NCBI RefSeq assembly: GCF_030063415.1
Contig: NZ_JASITA010000015.1
Span: 67,524-131,523 of the forward strand
Direction: 5' to 3'
Length of the DNA: 64,000 nucleotides
Source: Streptomyces sp. H27-C3
GTDB taxonomy: Bacteria; Actinomycetota; Actinomycetes; Streptomycetales; Streptomycetaceae
The notes under the pieces are model-generated. The model did not search any database, was not told where the DNA came from, and saw only the letters and a program-made list of their open reading frames with translations. A program made the translations under genes and the position numbers. Of this stretch, positions 24,414 to 33,293 are shown piece by piece (within the stretch, counting starts at the first letter, position 1; every line of letters begins with the position of its first letter).

Positions 24414-25673
24414 TTACGCCTTATGGCCTGTCCTGAAACCGGGTTCGGCCGCACGGATTCGATCATTTCCGGAAGGGATTACCACCGGGTCGGCGGCAAC
24501 GGGAGGAGTGAGAACCCGTTGGGTGGTCAGCAGCACCACCAGCGCCGCGACTCCGGCGGCCGACGCGACGGCGAAACTCGCGGCGGTGCCTCCGTGCTCC
24601 ACGGCCGGTCCCGCCGCGCCCGTACCGACCGCCGCGCCTACGCCAAAGGTGGTCACCAGCCAGGAGAACGCCTCGGTGACAGTGCCGCGCGGGGAGTGCC
24701 GGTCGACGACGATGAACGCGCAGGCGAGTGCGGGCGCCAGGAAGACACCGGCGACGCCGGCGAGCACGGTCATCGCGGCAACGCCCGGAGTGAGCATCAG
24801 CGGCAGATAGCCGAGCGCGAGCAGCGCCACGATGACCCGCAGCCGCCGCTCGGGGGCGCCGGCCCACTGGCGGGCGCCGTACAACAGGCCTCCGAACAGG
24901 GCGCCGAGGCCGAGCGCGGCCATCAGCAGGCCGTACACCGACTCCCGGCCGTGGTCGTCGGCGTACGCGACTCCGGCGACCGTGATCGAGCCCAGCGCGA
25001 GGCCGACGAAGAAGAAGGCGCCGAGCAGGGCGAGCAGACCGGGTGAGCGCAGCGCGCCGAGCCAGTGGGCCTCACGGGGTGCGGAGCGCCACGCGCGCGA
25101 GGGCTTCGACAGGACGACCGAGAGCGCGCCGAGGACGCCTATCGCGTTGATCACGAGCAGCGCGGCGGCGGGCGACCGGAGCGACACGAGCAGGGTGACA
25201 AGCAGCGGCCCGACGGTGAACATGACCTCCTGCGCCACGGCGTCCATGGCGTACGCCCGGTGCACCCGGTCCTCGCGGCCCAGTACGTCCGTCCAGAGTG
25301 CCCGCAGACCCCCTTCGAGGGGCGGGGTGAAGAGGCCGGCCACGATCACGGCGGCGTACGCGAGGAGCAGCGGGTCGATGCCGGCGAGCGTGAGCAGGAC
25401 CATGCCCAGGGCCGAGAGGACGGCGGAGGGGAGCTGAACGCGGGGCTGTCCGTACAGGTCGACGGCGCGGCCGAGCAGCGGCTGACCGACCGCGTTGGAG
25501 AGTCCGTAGATCGCAGCCAGAGCGCCTGCCAGGGAGTAACTGCCGCCCTCGGCACGGACGAAGAGCACGATCGCGATCGGCGCGGTGGCGTTCGGCAGGC
25601 GCCCCACCAGCGTCCCGGCCAGCAGGCGGGCGGCGTACCGGGTTCTGAGCAGCTCCGCGTATCCCGCAGCCAT
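24414..25673 (-). CDS. MFS transporter
   Basis: A 419-residue protein with about 12 hydrophobic helices and the MFS loop features NAVGQPLLGRAVDLYGQPR (motif-A-like) and GLLYGARQWAG in the second half. Substrate unknown; the layout fits a drug/metabolite exporter. The divergent LacI-family gene 123 nt away and the palindrome in the gap suggest local repression. The 3' end is 9 nt from pafA, giving an MFS-pafA transcription unit not expected from a dedicated pupylation operon. Confidence 0.88.
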   Translation of the reverse strand: MAAGYAELLRTRYAARLLAGTLVGRLPNATAPIAIVLFVRAEGGSYSLAGALAAIYGLSNAVGQPLLGRAVDLYGQPRVQLPSAVLSALGMVLLTLAGIDPLLLAYAAVIVAGLFTPPLEGGLRALWTDVLGREDRVHRAYAMDAVAQEVMFTVGPLLVTLLVSLRSPAAALLVINAIGVLGALSVVLSKPSRAWRSAPREAHWLGALRSPGLLALLGAFFFVGLALGSITVAGVAYADDHGRESVYGLLMAALGLGALFGGLLYGARQWAGAPERRLRVIVALLALGYLPLMLTPGVAAMTVLAGVAGVFLAPALACAFIVVDRHSPRGTVTEAFSWLVTTFGVGAAVGTGAAGPAVEHGGTAASFAVASAAGVAALVVLLTTQRVLTPPVAADPVVIPSGNDRIRAAEPGFRTGHKA

Positions 25674-25700
25674 GTCCGCCCCTCTCCTCCGGCGGGCGCC

Positions 25701-25720
25701 GAAGTTTTACGTATAACTTC
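25701..25720. promoter_or_regulatory. probable LacI-family operator between the MFS and LacI genes
   Basis: A 20-bp near-perfect palindrome with ends GAAGTT/AACTTC around the core TTACGTAT, symmetric at 18 of 20 positions and with the central CG typical of LacI/PurR-family operators. It lies 28 nt before the MFS start and 77 nt before the regulator start, so it could control both directions. Confidence 0.65.
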
Positions 25721-25796
25721 CAGGGTCATACGTACCATGGGCCGAGTCCGCGGGTCCACCCCGCGACAGCGAAACCGTTGACGCGCGGAGGCACGA

Positions 25797-26858
25797 GTGA
25801 CCAGCCCGGACGACATCCACGGCGCCGCCACGCCTCGCCGGGCGAGGCCCGAATCGGCCGCCGAAGCCCCCCCGACCAGCAGGGACGTTGGACGGGCCGC
25901 CGGAGTGTCACAAGCCACCGTGTCCCTGGTCCTCGGCGACAAGTGGCGCGGACGGGTCTCGGAGCGCACCGCGGAACTGGTTCGCGAGGCGGCGCGGGAA
26001 CTGGGCTACCGGCCCAACCTGGCCGCCCGCAATCTGCGGCTCGGCCGCACCAGGACCGCCCTGCTCGTCGTCCCCGCCCTCACCAACGAATTCTTCGCCC
26101 GGGTCTACACGGGCGCCGCCCGCACCGCCGCCGAGCACGACTTCGGCGTGGTGCTCTACCCCTCCCCCGACGGCACAGGCCCCGCCAGGGACCCCTTCGC
26201 CTCGGCACGGGCCGCACTGGACGGCGTCATCGCCTCGTCCATGGCAGCCGGGGCGCTCGGCGCGATCCGGGGCGCCGCACTGCCCTTGGTCATGCTCGAC
26301 AGCGACCCGGCGGACCCCGGCGCCGCCGCCCATGTGAACCTCGACATCGCCGACGGGATGCGCCAAGTGACGGAGCATTTGCTCGCGCTGGGCCACCGCA
26401 GGTTCGTCCACCTCGCGTCGGCCGTGGACTCCTGGACCTTCGAGGTGCGGGCCCGGGCGATCGGGGAGGCACTGCGCGGAGTCCCGGACGTCGTTCTGCG
26501 TACGGTGCCGACGGCGCTGGACGTGCACAGCGGCCGGCAGGCCGCCCAGACTGCGCTCACCGGGCCCGGCCCACGGCCCACGGCGCTCGTCTGCGACGAC
26601 GACATCATCGCGGCCGGCGCCTGCAAGGCGGTGCGGCGCCTCGGTCTGCGGGTGCCCGAGGACGTCTCGGTCTCCGGCTTCGACGACCTGGCCCTGGCCA
26701 CCGCTGTGGAGCCCGAACTCACCACCGTACGACTGCCGGCCGAGCGGGTCGGAGAACGCGGCATGGCAGCGCTGCTGGCCGTCCTGGACGGCCGCACACC
26801 CGAAGGGGGCGACCTCCCGGTGGAACTCGTCACCCGCGGCTCCACAGCCCGCGCCTGA
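25797..26858 (+). CDS. LacI-family transcriptional regulator
   Basis: A 353-residue protein. The helix-turn-helix and hinge helix (DVGRAAGVSQATVSLVLGDKW, NLAARNLR) are at about 28-85. A periplasmic-binding-protein-like effector domain follows (TALLVVPALTNEFFARVYTGA, LVMLDSDPAD, PTALVCDDDIIAAGACKAVRRLGLRVPEDVSVSGFDDLALA). The GTG at 25797 follows GGAGG. The long 27-residue N-terminal extension before the HTH is unusual but lacks an obvious alternative start. Effector unknown; the divergent MFS transporter is the likely target. Confidence 0.92.
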   Translation: MTSPDDIHGAATPRRARPESAAEAPPTSRDVGRAAGVSQATVSLVLGDKWRGRVSERTAELVREAARELGYRPNLAARNLRLGRTRTALLVVPALTNEFFARVYTGAARTAAEHDFGVVLYPSPDGTGPARDPFASARAALDGVIASSMAAGALGAIRGAALPLVMLDSDPADPGAAAHVNLDIADGMRQVTEHLLALGHRRFVHLASAVDSWTFEVRARAIGEALRGVPDVVLRTVPTALDVHSGRQAAQTALTGPGPRPTALVCDDDIIAAGACKAVRRLGLRVPEDVSVSGFDDLALATAVEPELTTVRLPAERVGERGMAALLAVLDGRTPEGGDLPVELVTRGSTARA

Positions 26859-26937
26859 GGTCCCCCGCCCAGCGGTCCGGAGACCAGACGCGACCCGCGC
26901 GCGACCGGTCCCCGGACCGCTGGGCGGGCCGGGGACC
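26859..26937. terminator. long hairpin between convergent LacI-family gene and prcA
   Basis: A 17-bp perfect stem (26864-26880 with 26912-26928) extended outward by GGTCCCC/GGGGACC with a small bulge, around a 31-nt loop. It lies between the LacI stop (26858) and the prcA stop (26965) and can end both transcripts. Confidence 0.7.
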
Positions 26938-26964
26938 AGACAAAGCGCCCGGAGAGCGGCCGGG

Positions 26965-27714
26965 CTACTCCTCCTCGGTGTCCGAAGGCACCTCGGTCGG
27001 CTCGGCCGCGTTGCCGTCCGCCTCAAGGAGGCGGGTCAGCTGGCGGCCGACGATGCGCTTGAACTTGCGCTTCTGCGGCCTCGTACGGTCCAGGACCGCG
27101 ACCTCGAGGCGCTCGGCGGGAATCTCCCGCTCACTGCCGTTGGTGTCCCGCGAGAGGGCCTGCACGGCGAGCTTGAGTGCCTCCGCGAGCGTCATTCCGT
27201 CGCGGTGACGCTGATCGAGGAAGGTACTGATCTGCTCCGCGTTGCCACCGACCGCGACCGAGCCGTGTTCGTCCACGATCGAACCGTCGTGCGGCAGGCG
27301 ATAGATCTGGTCACCGTCGGCCTCGGCACCGACCTCGGCGACGACCAGCTCCACCTCGTACGGCTTCTCCGCGTTGCTGGAGAAGATCGTGCCCAGCGTC
27401 TGCGCGTAGACGTTGGCGAGGCCACGGGCCGTCACATCGTCGCGGTCGTAGGTGTATCCACGCAGATCGGCGTACCGGACACCGCCGATGCGCAGGTTCT
27501 CGTACTCGTTGTACTTGCCGGCGGCCGCGAAGCCGATCCGGTCATAGATCTCGCTGAACTTGTGCAGAGCACGGGACGGGTTCTCGCCGACGAACACGAT
27601 GCCGTCGGCGAACTGCAGCACAACAAGGCTGCGACCACGGGCGATGCCCTTCCGGGCGTATTCCGCCCGGTCGGCCATGGCCTGCTGGGGTGAGACATAG
27701 AACGGCGTCGACAC
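26965..27714 (-). CDS. prcA: 20S proteasome alpha subunit
   Basis: A 249-residue protein. MSTPFYVSPQQAMADRAEYARKGIARGR is the alpha-subunit N-terminus that gates the chamber. The Ntn-fold core follows (VLQFADGIVFVGENPSRALHK, DRIGFAAAGKYNEYENLR) without a catalytic N-terminal Thr. An acidic tail ends in SDTEEE. Seven copies form each outer ring of the 20S core. It lies 51 nt behind prcB on the same strand, last gene of the proteasome transcription unit. The Arc ATPase docks on this ring. Confidence 0.97.
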   Translation of the reverse strand: MSTPFYVSPQQAMADRAEYARKGIARGRSLVVLQFADGIVFVGENPSRALHKFSEIYDRIGFAAAGKYNEYENLRIGGVRYADLRGYTYDRDDVTARGLANVYAQTLGTIFSSNAEKPYEVELVVAEVGAEADGDQIYRLPHDGSIVDEHGSVAVGGNAEQISTFLDQRHRDGMTLAEALKLAVQALSRDTNGSEREIPAERLEVAVLDRTRPQKRKFKRIVGRQLTRLLEADGNAAEPTEVPSDTEEE

Positions 27715-27765
27715 CGGCTATCCGTCCCTTTCTGTCAGTGGCAAAAGCATCGGAGAGGCACAGAC

Positions 27766-28611
27766 TCAGAGCAGCGCGGCGCGCGGTCCGTCGGGCTGTT
27801 CCATACGCCGCTCCAGAATCGCCCGGGCCACCTCCGAGGACTCCGCCTCGGTGAGCCTGCGGAAACCGTCCTCGGTGATGATGGTGACGATCGGATAGAT
27901 CCGTCGGGCCACGTCGGGACCGCCGGTCGCCGAGTCGTCGTCGGCGGCGTCGTAGAGCGCCTGGATGACCAGGGTGGTGGTCTGCTGCTCCGTCAGATCC
28001 TCGCGGAAGAGCTTCTTCATCGACCCACGGGCGAAGACCGAGCCCGAGCCGGTGGCCGCGTACCCGTTCTCCTCGGAACGGCCGCCCGTGACGTCGTACG
28101 AGAAGATCCGTCCCTTCTCGCGGTCGACGTCGTACCCCGCGAAGAGCGGGACCACGGCCAGTCCCTGCATCGCCATGCCCAGGTTGCTGCGGATCATCGT
28201 GGAGAGCCGGTTGGCCTTGCCCTCCAGGGAGAGCGTGGCGCCCTCGACCTTCTCGAAGTGCTCCAGCTCCAGTTGGAAGAGCTTGACCATCTCGACGGCG
28301 AGCCCGGCGGTGCCCGCGATGCCCACCGCGGAGTACTCGTCGGCAGGGAAGACCTTCTCGATGTCGCGCTGCGCGATCATGTTGCCCATGGTGGCCCTGC
28401 GGTCACCGGCGAGCACCACACCGCCGGGGAACGTCGCGGCGACGATGGTCGTGCCGTGCGGCGCCTCGATGACCCCCTTGACGGGCGGCAGGGTGCGCCG
28501 GCCCGGGAGCATCTCGGGCGAGTGATCGCCCAGGAAGTCCATGAACGACGACGAGCCCGGCGTCAGGAAGGCAGCTGGTAGACGCCCGGTGCTACGAGTG
28601 TTGGCTTCCAC
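27766..28611 (-). CDS. prcB: 20S proteasome beta subunit
   Basis: A 281-residue precursor. A 53-residue propeptide ends in APHG, after which the catalytic Thr54 is exposed (TTIVAATFPGGVVLAGDRRAT). KVFPADEYSAVGIAGTAG and DDDSATGGPD follow. The GTG at 28611 with GGAGGG at 6 nt gives the propeptide opening EANTRSTGRLPAAFLTPG typical of Streptomyces, so this start is preferred over internal ATGs. It overlaps the preceding HNH gene by 49 nt in a different frame. Seven copies form each inner ring and perform proteolysis. Confidence 0.97.
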   Translation of the reverse strand: MEANTRSTGRLPAAFLTPGSSSFMDFLGDHSPEMLPGRRTLPPVKGVIEAPHGTTIVAATFPGGVVLAGDRRATMGNMIAQRDIEKVFPADEYSAVGIAGTAGLAVEMVKLFQLELEHFEKVEGATLSLEGKANRLSTMIRSNLGMAMQGLAVVPLFAGYDVDREKGRIFSYDVTGGRSEENGYAATGSGSVFARGSMKKLFREDLTEQQTTTLVIQALYDAADDDSATGGPDVARRIYPIVTIITEDGFRRLTEAESSEVARAILERRMEQPDGPRAALL

Positions 28612-29168
28612 GCGTTTCCCTCCAGGTATGCGATGGCCCGACGCAAGGTATCGGGGTCGTCCCCCAACTTGCCGATGGCCGAATTGCAGTTGAAGCAAAG
28701 TACGCCTCGGACCCTACCCGTCTCGTGACAGTGATCTACATGAACTGCTGGGGCAGCCAGGCAGATCGAACAGGCCCCCATCTGGGATGAGATCAGGTCA
28801 TCCCGTTCGGCCTCCGTCATCCCGTATTGGCGCCTCAGATGATCGGCTCTCCCCAGAGCAGCCCGACATACCTTGCACCGCGTCGACGGTCCTTCCGAGG
28901 CCGTGGTACTGCGATGCCACTCGCTATGCGGCTTGATCTCGCCACAGCCGCGGCATTCCTTATGGCCCGCCGGGGCATCCCTCTTCTCCCGCACGACCTT
29001 GCCGTTAGCTGCCTGACGACGCCGGTAGTGCTCGGCGCCGTACTCGGCAACGCATTGGCGACATCGCACCTGAAGGCCGTCACGCCGGTTCCTGTCAGCG
29101 GCGAAAGCCGTTAGCGGCAGTGTTCGCTGGCAGCCTGTACACGGTTTCGAGTGGGCCGATTCCGCCAT
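28563..29168 (-). CDS. endonuclease VII-like HNH protein between pup and prcB
   Basis: A 201-residue protein with three apparent zinc modules: CTGC...CRQC (about 10-45), CRGC...CKVC (about 73-102), and a recombination-endonuclease-VII-type HNH core at about 130-175 (CSICLAAPAVHVDHCHETG, RGVLCFNCNSAIGKL). T4 endonuclease VII relatives cut branched DNA. The ATG at 29168 lies 13 nt after the pup stop; an upstream GTG at 29192 would overlap pup. The 3' end overlaps prcB by 49 nt. Codon usage looks less GC-biased than in its neighbours, suggesting an acquired gene that became part of the operon. Its function beside the proteasome is unknown. Confidence 0.85.
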   Translation of the reverse strand: MAESAHSKPCTGCQRTLPLTAFAADRNRRDGLQVRCRQCVAEYGAEHYRRRQAANGKVVREKRDAPAGHKECRGCGEIKPHSEWHRSTTASEGPSTRCKVCRAALGRADHLRRQYGMTEAERDDLISSQMGACSICLAAPAVHVDHCHETGRVRGVLCFNCNSAIGKLGDDPDTLRRAIAYLEGNAWKPTLVAPGVYQLPS

Positions 29169-29181
29169 GCCCGTTTCGCCC

Positions 29182-29400
29182 TCACTCGCCACCTTTTTGC
29201 ACAAATGAGCGTACGAAATCCTCCGCATTTTCCTCAAGTACGTCGTCGATTTCGTCCAGCACCGAGTCGACATCGTCGCTCAGCTTTTCCTGCCGCTCCT
29301 TGAGGTCCTCGGAACCCTGCGCGTCCTGCGCGGTCTCCTCGACCTCCTCGGTGGAACGCGTCGCCTTCTGCTGTCCGCCGTCGTTGTCCTTGGCCGCCAT
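29182..29400 (-). CDS. pup: prokaryotic ubiquitin-like protein Pup
   Basis: A 72-residue acidic, probably disordered protein. The C-terminal half is the conserved Arc/Mpa-binding helix and ligation tail (EIDDVLEENAEDFVRSFVQKGGE). The last residue is Glu, so the tag is made in ligase-ready form and does not need deamidation. Pup is attached by PafA to substrate lysines and threaded into Arc. It precedes the HNH gene by 13 nt and follows dop by 125 nt. Confidence 0.97.
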   Translation of the reverse strand: MAAKDNDGGQQKATRSTEEVEETAQDAQGSEDLKERQEKLSDDVDSVLDEIDDVLEENAEDFVRSFVQKGGE

Positions 29401-29525
29401 CTCTACCTCACCCCGCTCGCTCGGTTCGATGTCCTTGATCAGACCCTACAAGTGGGGTCCGACATTCGCGCCGTACTTCCACAACGCGCGGTCACCACCT
29501 CAATGATTCCCACCCGCTGCCCCTT

Positions 29526-31037
29526 TCAGCCGCCCGAGAGCACCCGGACCAGATCCTCGGCCGTACGGCACCGGTCAAGGAGCTCCTTGACGTGATTGCG
29601 TGTACCACGCAACGGTTCCAGGGTGGGTACCCGCTGGAGCGAGTCCCTGCCCGGCAGGTCGAAGATGACCGAGTCCCAGGAGGCCGCCGCGACGTCGTCC
29701 GCGTACTGCTCCAGGCAGCGTCCGCGGAAGTAGGCACGGGTGTCCTCAGGAGGCTTCGTCTCGGCCCGTTCGACCGCGCCCTCGCCCAGCAGCCGCTGCA
29801 TCTTGCCCCGGGCCACCAGCCGGTTGTAGAGGCCCTTCTCGGGGCGTACGTCGGCGTACTGGAGGTCCACCAGATGGAGTCTGGCCGCGTCCCAGTCCAG
29901 GCTGTCGCGGCGGCGGTAGCCCTCGAGGAGCTCCCGCTTGGCAATCCAGTCCAGCTCTCCCGACAGGCTCATCGGGTCGTTCTCCAGCCGGTTCAGCACG
30001 TCCTCCCAACGGATCAGGACGTCCTTGGTCTGCTCGTCCGCGTCGACGCCGTACCGCTCCTCGGTGTACTTGCGCGCCAGCTCGAAGTACTCCATCTGAA
30101 GCTGCACGGCGGTGAGGGTACGGCCGCTGCGGAGCGTGATCAGCTGCTTCAGCGTCGGGTCGTGCGAGACCTGGTGCAAAGTGCGCACCGGCTGCTCGAT
30201 CGCGAGGTCCACATTGATGAAGCCGTCCTCGATCATCGAAAGCACCAGGGCCGTCATGCCCAGCTTCAGGTACGTCGAGATCTCGGAGAGGTTGGCGTCG
30301 CCGATGATCACGTGCAGCCTGCGGTACTTCTCGGCGTCGGAGTGCGGCTCGTCGCGCGTATTGATGATGGGTCGCTTGAGGGTGGTTTCGAGACCGACCT
30401 CGACCTCGAAATAGTCGGCGCGCTGGCTGATCTGGAAGCCGTGCTCGTGGCCGTCCTGGCCGATGCCGACCCGGCCGGCGCCGGTGACGACCTGCCGGGA
30501 CACGAAGAACGGCGTCAGGTGGCGCACGATGTCCGAGAAGGGAGTCTCCCGCTTCATCAGATAGTTCTCGTGGGTGCCGTACGAGGCGCCCTTGTTGTCG
30601 GTGTTGTTTTTGTACAGGTGGATCGGCTGGGCCCCGGGAAGCTGCGCCGCGCGCTCCGCGGCCTCCGCCATGATGCGCTCGCCGGCCTTGTCCCAGAGGA
30701 CCGCGTCCAGCGGGTTGGTGACTTCCGGTGAGCTGAACTCGGGGTGCGCGTGATCGACGTACAACCGCGCGCCGTTGGTGAGGATGACATTGGCCAGACC
30801 GATGTCCTCGTCGGTGAGCTGGCTGGAGTCGGCGGACTCGCGTGCGAGGTCGAAGCCCCGTGCGTCCCGCAGCGGGTTCTCCTCCTCGAAGTCCCAGCGG
30901 GCGCGTCGCGCCCGGTGCATCGCCGCCGCGTAGGCGTTGACGATCTGGGACGAGGTGAGCATGGCATTGGCGTTGGGGTGGCCGGGGACAGAGATGCCGT
31001 ACTCCGTCTCAATGCCCATTACTCGCCGTACGGTCAT
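29526..31037 (-). CDS. dop: depupylase/deamidase Dop
   Basis: A 503-residue homologue of PafA with the same fold. RRVMGIETEYGISVPGHP carries the catalytic EYG, followed by an insertion after it (residues about 40-75) corresponding to the Dop-specific loop. HENYLMKRETPF, INTRDEPHSDAEKYRRLHVI and the C-terminal DRCRTAEDLVRVLSGG follow. Dop removes Pup from substrates and, where Pup ends in Gln, deamidates it. With a Glu-ending Pup only depupylation should be needed here. Encoded between arc and pup. Confidence 0.96.
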   Translation of the reverse strand: MTVRRVMGIETEYGISVPGHPNANAMLTSSQIVNAYAAAMHRARRARWDFEEENPLRDARGFDLARESADSSQLTDEDIGLANVILTNGARLYVDHAHPEFSSPEVTNPLDAVLWDKAGERIMAEAAERAAQLPGAQPIHLYKNNTDNKGASYGTHENYLMKRETPFSDIVRHLTPFFVSRQVVTGAGRVGIGQDGHEHGFQISQRADYFEVEVGLETTLKRPIINTRDEPHSDAEKYRRLHVIIGDANLSEISTYLKLGMTALVLSMIEDGFINVDLAIEQPVRTLHQVSHDPTLKQLITLRSGRTLTAVQLQMEYFELARKYTEERYGVDADEQTKDVLIRWEDVLNRLENDPMSLSGELDWIAKRELLEGYRRRDSLDWDAARLHLVDLQYADVRPEKGLYNRLVARGKMQRLLGEGAVERAETKPPEDTRAYFRGRCLEQYADDVAAASWDSVIFDLPGRDSLQRVPTLEPLRGTRNHVKELLDRCRTAEDLVRVLSGG

Positions 31038-31239
31038 GCGGCCCTCCTTGCCCGGCGTCGCCCCCGGACGGAGGCGACGCTCAAGTACCGCTGGTTGTCC
31101 GGTGCGTGTGCGGTGCCCGTCCCCGCACTGCGCGACCCGGCGGTACCGGAGAGCCTAGAACGCCCATGCGCTGGTGGGGAGATCAATTCCGTCATTGCTT
31201 GCCGTGGTCGAGGCGCGGGTCGCCGTGTCGGAGAAAGCA

Positions 31240-31277
31240 ACCGGCTGCGGATGCCCGTGCAGGCACCCGCAGCCGGT
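31240..31277 (-). terminator. terminator after arc
   Basis: An 11-bp stem (31240-31250 with 31267-31277) with an inner 4-bp stem (TGCC/GGCA), 7 nt after the arc stop codon. It suggests dop starts a separate transcript. Confidence 0.7.
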
Positions 31278-31284
31278 CTGTGAT

Positions 31285-33051
31285 CTACAGGTACTGCCCG
31301 GTGTTTGCCACCGTGTCGATGGAGCGTCCGGTGTCCGCGCCCTGCTTTCCGGTGACAAGGGTGCGGATGAACACGATCCGCTCGCCCTTCTTGCCGGAGA
31401 TCCGGGCCCAGTCGTCCGGGTTCGTGGTGTTCGGCAGGTCCTCGTTCTCCTTGAACTCGTCCACGCATGCCTGGAGGAGATGGGAGACCCGAAGGCCCTT
31501 CTGGTTCTGGTCAAGGAAGGCCTTGATGGCCATCTTCTTGGCCCGGTCGACGATGTTCTGGATCATCGCGCCCGAGTTGAAGTCCTTGAAGTACAGGACT
31601 TCCTTGTCGCCGTTCGCGTACGTGACCTCGAGGAAGCGGTTCTCCTCGGTTTCCGCGTACATCTGCTCCACGACGGTCTGGATCATGCCGTGCACAGCGC
31701 CTTCCCTGGAGCCCGTGTGCTCAGCCAGGTCGTCGGAGTGCAGCGGGAGGTGGGACTTGAGGTATTTGGCGAAGATGTCCCTTGCCGCCTCGGCGTCCGG
31801 ACGCTCGATCTTGATCTTCACGTCGAGTCGGCCCGGTCGCAGGATCGCCGGGTCGATCATGTCCTCGCGGTTGGAGGCGCCGATGACGATGACGTTCTCC
31901 AGGCCTTCCACGCCGTCGATCTCGGCGAGCAGCTGCGGGACGATGGTGTTTTCCACGTCCGAGCTGACACCGGAACCACGGGTGCGGAAGAGCGATTCCA
32001 TTTCGTCGAAGAAGATGATGACGGGGGTACCCTCGCTCGCCTTCTCCCGGGCACGCTGGAAGACCAGGCGAATGTGCCGCTCGGTCTCACCGACGTACTT
32101 ATTGAGGAGCTCGGGGCCCTTGATGTTGAGGAAGTAGCTCTTCCCCGTGGGTTGGCCGGTCACCTCGGCGACCTTCTTGGCAAGGGAGTTGGCGACGGCC
32201 TTGGCAATGAGTGTCTTGCCGCAGCCGGGCGGACCGTAGAGCAGGATGCCCTTCGGGGGGCGCAGTTCGTGCTCCTTGAAGAGGTCGGGGTAGAGGTAGG
32301 GCAGCTCGACCGCGTCGCGGATCAGCTCGATCTGGTTGCCCAGGCCGCCGATCTTTTCGTAGTCGACGTCCGGAACCTCTTCGAGGACGAGCTCCTCGAC
32401 CTCGCTCTTCGGGATCACTTCATAGACGTAGCCGGACCTGGGTTCGAGCAGTAGGGCATCGCCGGGGCGGATGGTTACGTCCAGCAGCGGCTCGGCGAGC
32501 CGCACCACCCTCTCCTCGTCGGTGTGCCCGACCACCAGGGCGCGCTCGCCGTCCTCAAGGACTTCCTTGAGGGTAACGATGTCGCCGGCGCGCTCGTACT
32601 CCATGGCCTCGACCACGTTGAGCGCCTCATTGAGCATGAGCTCCTGGCCACGCCGGAGCTCATTGAGCTCCACACTGGGACTGACATTGACCCGGAGCTT
32701 TCGGCCACCGGTGAAAATGTCGGCGGTGCCGTCCTCGTTGGCGAGCAGGAAGACACCGAAGCCGGCCGGCGGCTGCGCGAGCCGGTCGACTTCCTCCTTG
32801 AGGGCCACGATCTGGTCGCGGGCCTCTCTCAGCGTGTTGGCGAGCCGCTCGTTCTGCGCGGACACGCCTGCCAGATTTGTCTGCAGCTCGACGATCCGCT
32901 CTTCGAGAATCCTCGTATGACGCGGAGAGTCGGCGAGCTTGCGGCGCAGGACGGCGATTTCCTGCTCGAGATAGGCAACCTGTCCGGCGGGGTCCTCGGA
33001 CCCTCGCGCGGACCGGATGCCGCGGTTGATGTCGTCGTCGTGGGCTGCCAC
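31285..33051 (-). CDS. arc: proteasome-associated AAA ATPase ARC/Mpa
   Basis: A 588-residue protein. The N-terminal coiled coil (about 20-75: AYLEQEIAVLRRKLADS, LEERIVELQTNLAGV) captures Pup. Two OB-like domains (about 80-225) precede the AAA module with Walker A GPPGCGKT, Walker B IIFFDEMES, and AVGIRPGRLDVKI-like sensor sequences (ILRPGRLDVKIKI). The C-terminus GQYL carries the penultimate Tyr that opens the proteasome gate. The GTG at 33051 after GGAGG is chosen over an upstream ATG. Hexamers unfold pupylated proteins. Confidence 0.96.
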   Translation of the reverse strand: MAAHDDDINRGIRSARGSEDPAGQVAYLEQEIAVLRRKLADSPRHTRILEERIVELQTNLAGVSAQNERLANTLREARDQIVALKEEVDRLAQPPAGFGVFLLANEDGTADIFTGGRKLRVNVSPSVELNELRRGQELMLNEALNVVEAMEYERAGDIVTLKEVLEDGERALVVGHTDEERVVRLAEPLLDVTIRPGDALLLEPRSGYVYEVIPKSEVEELVLEEVPDVDYEKIGGLGNQIELIRDAVELPYLYPDLFKEHELRPPKGILLYGPPGCGKTLIAKAVANSLAKKVAEVTGQPTGKSYFLNIKGPELLNKYVGETERHIRLVFQRAREKASEGTPVIIFFDEMESLFRTRGSGVSSDVENTIVPQLLAEIDGVEGLENVIVIGASNREDMIDPAILRPGRLDVKIKIERPDAEAARDIFAKYLKSHLPLHSDDLAEHTGSREGAVHGMIQTVVEQMYAETEENRFLEVTYANGDKEVLYFKDFNSGAMIQNIVDRAKKMAIKAFLDQNQKGLRVSHLLQACVDEFKENEDLPNTTNPDDWARISGKKGERIVFIRTLVTGKQGADTGRSIDTVANTGQYL

Positions 33052-33293
33052 GGTCCTCACCTCCTCCAAGGGGAGCTGGACGCTTCCTGACCCTACCTGG
33101 GCGGGTGCTTGTTGAAACCCCTAGATCACAAAGACGGTCGGGGTGTGTCCGATCTTCACCCTTGCGTACTCCCTCACGTCAGAGGAATACCCACCCATCA
33201 ACATCGGAAAGCGGCCGGTTGTATCGTCGAAGTGTTCAACACCCGTCAAGGGTGGCTTCAATTGCTACAACAGCGCAGGAAACGGCAGGAGAA

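Noticed and set aside
33232..33242. 11-bp palindrome GTGTTCAACAC before the ferredoxin gene as an operator
   Set aside because: Too short and without a matching regulator nearby. It is mentioned with the ferredoxin gene but not called as a site.
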